Assembly: GCA_017622815.1 (NCBI GenBank)
Contig: JAGAQH010000024.1
Location: 62,001-126,000, forward strand
DNA length: 64,000 nt
From: Bacteroidaceae bacterium
GTDB lineage: Bacteria > Bacteroidota > Bacteroidia > Bacteroidales > Bacteroidaceae
Reading direction: 5' to 3'
This document shows, piece by piece, positions 62,699 through 64,000 of the stretch. The notes under the pieces were generated by a model. It worked only from the letters and a program-made list of their open reading frames with translations, made no database searches and was not told the DNA's origin. Position 1 is the first letter of the stretch, and the number at the start of each line of letters is the position of its first letter. The position numbers and the translations under genes are program-made.

Positions 62699-63627
62699 AT
62701 ATCATTCCCATAGCCTTTGCTTTTGATAATAATTTGACATTTCCTGCTTGCGTATGCTTGTCATCGCTGATGATGCATGCAAAGGCCGATACGTTTTATG
62801 ATATCTTCATCCTTCATTCTGAGAAGGAAATGTTGAGGACGGAGGACTTGGATAAACTACCCACTTTCTATCCCAACTGCCGGATAACATATCGTACAGT
62901 AGACAACACCTTCGATCAGGCATTCGAGATACGCGGTATCACCATGGCAGCATACTACCGTTTGCTTATACCAGAACTCATTCCCGAATGCGATAAAATA
63001 ATATATTCGGATGTGGATGTTATCTTTAGGGATGATTTGTCTGAAATATACCAAACTGATATTGAAGATTACTACATTGCAGGTGTTGACTCCATTGCTC
63101 ACCTCATTCCTGACCTTAAGAATTATTACGAGCAGGTAAGGCATTGTGATTCCAAAGGACAAATTTATTCAGGTAATCTGATTATTAATTCAAAGAAGAT
63201 TCTTGAGGATAAACTCATAGCCTTGTTTAAAGAGCATATCGGTGAGAAATACAAGTTTCAGGATATGGATATTCTTAATATCGTGTGTAATGGAAAAATA
63301 AAATATCTCTCACCCTCATTCTGTCTCACGACATACATAAATGATTTTGCAGTGAACAACATAGATGCACTAAAAGAAAATTGGGCAGAGGTTGATGTTC
63401 GCTATGCATTGGAAAAGGGTATTGTTCACTTTAATGGCCAGAAACCTTGGAAAGGCTTCTGTGTGAACTTTGATATTTGGTGGGAATACTATCGTAAGTC
63501 GCCATTTTTTGATCCAAAATACTATTTTGATTTCTTCTATGGGAAGTTGGATGAACAGGACCAACTTCCTTTAATGAAACGCATCAAAATACTTGTTCGT
63601 TACTTTGTGTATGGAAAGTCTAAGTGA
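62695..63627 (+). CDS. GT8 family glycosyltransferase
   Basis: A 310-aa retaining glycosyltransferase (LPS galactosyl/glucosyltransferase group). Motifs: IPIAFAFDNNLTFPACVCLSSL, the DxD site IIYSDVDVIF, IYSGNLIINSKKI and the C-terminal HFNGQKPWK. I choose the ATG at 62695, which overlaps the previous stop (ATGA), over a TTG three codons earlier. It is followed by a truncated second GT8 segment. Confidence 0.9.
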   Translation: MNIIPIAFAFDNNLTFPACVCLSSLMMHAKADTFYDIFILHSEKEMLRTEDLDKLPTFYPNCRITYRTVDNTFDQAFEIRGITMAAYYRLLIPELIPECDKIIYSDVDVIFRDDLSEIYQTDIEDYYIAGVDSIAHLIPDLKNYYEQVRHCDSKGQIYSGNLIINSKKILEDKLIALFKEHIGEKYKFQDMDILNIVCNGKIKYLSPSFCLTTYINDFAVNNIDALKENWAEVDVRYALEKGIVHFNGQKPWKGFCVNFDIWWEYYRKSPFFDPKYYFDFFYGKLDEQDQLPLMKRIKILVRYFVYGKSK

Positions 63628-63734
63628 TGAACGAGGAATCGTACGAAAACAATAGCGAGAAGCAGTAAACTGCAACGAAAACATCTTGCGGTTGGACTTT
63701 CACAGCTTAAACATTTGTGAATAGAAAAAAGTAA

Positions 63735-64000
63735 AAACTTGGGATAGACCATAAGTTCGGCCATTTCTATTCGGGTAATTTGGTGATTAATTCAAAGAAA
63801 ATACGTGAGGATAATTTAATTCCTAAATTCAGAGAATTGGCAAAAAAGAATTTCCATCAACAGGATATGGATATAATAAACATTGCCTGTTATGGTAAGA
63901 TAAAAACATTATCACCAGCATTCTGCCTGACTAATTATTTGACAGAGATCTTGGTAAAAAGACGAGCTGAAATGTTGGATTATTTCACAAAAGAGGAAAT
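63735..64000 (+). pseudogene. 5'-truncated GT8 glycosyltransferase segment (continues beyond window)
   Basis: From 63735 an open frame without a start codon reads KLGIDHKFGHFYSGNLVINSKK, then HQQDMDIINIACYGKIKTLSPAFCLTNYL, matching the C-terminal half of the GT8 enzyme at 62695 (IYSGNLIINSKK, FQDMDILNIVCNGKIKYLSPSFCLTTY). A stop codon at 63732 ends the frame upstream, so the first half and the DxD motif are missing. It looks like a remnant of a second GT8 gene. The window edge hides its 3' end. Confidence 0.75.

Noticed and set aside
1-64000. Insertion sequences, prophage, restriction or anti-phage systems
   Set aside because: I looked for transposase, integrase, methylase, toxin-antitoxin and known defence motifs and found none.

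Overview
The window comes from a member of the Bacteroidota, most likely order Bacteroidales and close to Prevotella/Bacteroides. The evidence is Bacteroidetes-type promoters (TTTG about 20 nt before TAnnTTTG) in front of many genes, no obvious Shine-Dalgarno sequences, and families typical of this group: DUF3822, DUF5683, DUF349 repeats, a HAD-hotdog menaquinone fusion, an outer-membrane beta-barrel receptor-like protein, a Ser-type sulfatase with a Prevotella-like C-terminal tail, and an UpxY-type antiterminator.

From 1 to about 52,600 the region is chromosomal core with housekeeping genes on both strands. It starts with the 3' end of hflX, an AI-2E family permease, an M15 peptidase, class I fumarase and a sulfatase. 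An frr-rsgA-trxB-rnhB operon follows on the minus strand, then a lipoprotein, an AraC regulator, lpxB, a DUF389 protein and surE. The block parA-parB-DUF5683-lytic transglycosylase-rel runs on the plus strand. A merR gene and alaS diverge from overlapping promoters. Next come a HAD-thioesterase fusion, a RecD-like helicase, a membrane-anchored unknown, DUF3822, rsmD, a 1013-aa outer-membrane protein, aroB and an unusual 1265-aa GT2/DUF4922/SpoIID fusion. After these are an ATP-grasp-like protein, an aquaporin, tRNA-Gln(CTG), rsfS-ftsH-cdsA, a DUF349 protein, corA, rsmA, a YbhN-like flippase, pepD, ilvA and ridA.

From about 53,000 to the end lies an exopolysaccharide or capsule locus, all on the plus strand and visibly more AT-rich from about 54,170. 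A promoter and a leader of about 190 nt precede an UpxY/NusG-like antiterminator. Then come a Wzx-type flippase, an F420H2-dehydrogenase-beta-like Fe-S protein, two polysaccharide pyruvyl transferase family proteins, two GT2 enzymes, a MurB-like FAD protein, a four-helix-bundle protein and a GT8 enzyme. The window ends in a 5'-truncated second GT8 coding segment. The locus continues beyond the window.

Between genes there is an unusual wealth of short structured repeats. They include tandem 22-23-nt hairpin arrays at four places, degenerate 9-bp and 10-bp arrays, (GTTTTCC)n heptads that form long inverted repeats, and a modular mosaic with a 20-bp perfect palindrome found in opposite orientations. 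Several promoters place the TAnnTTTG box only 4-6 nt before the start codon, which suggests leaderless mRNAs. I see no CRISPR array, insertion sequence, rRNA or defence system.
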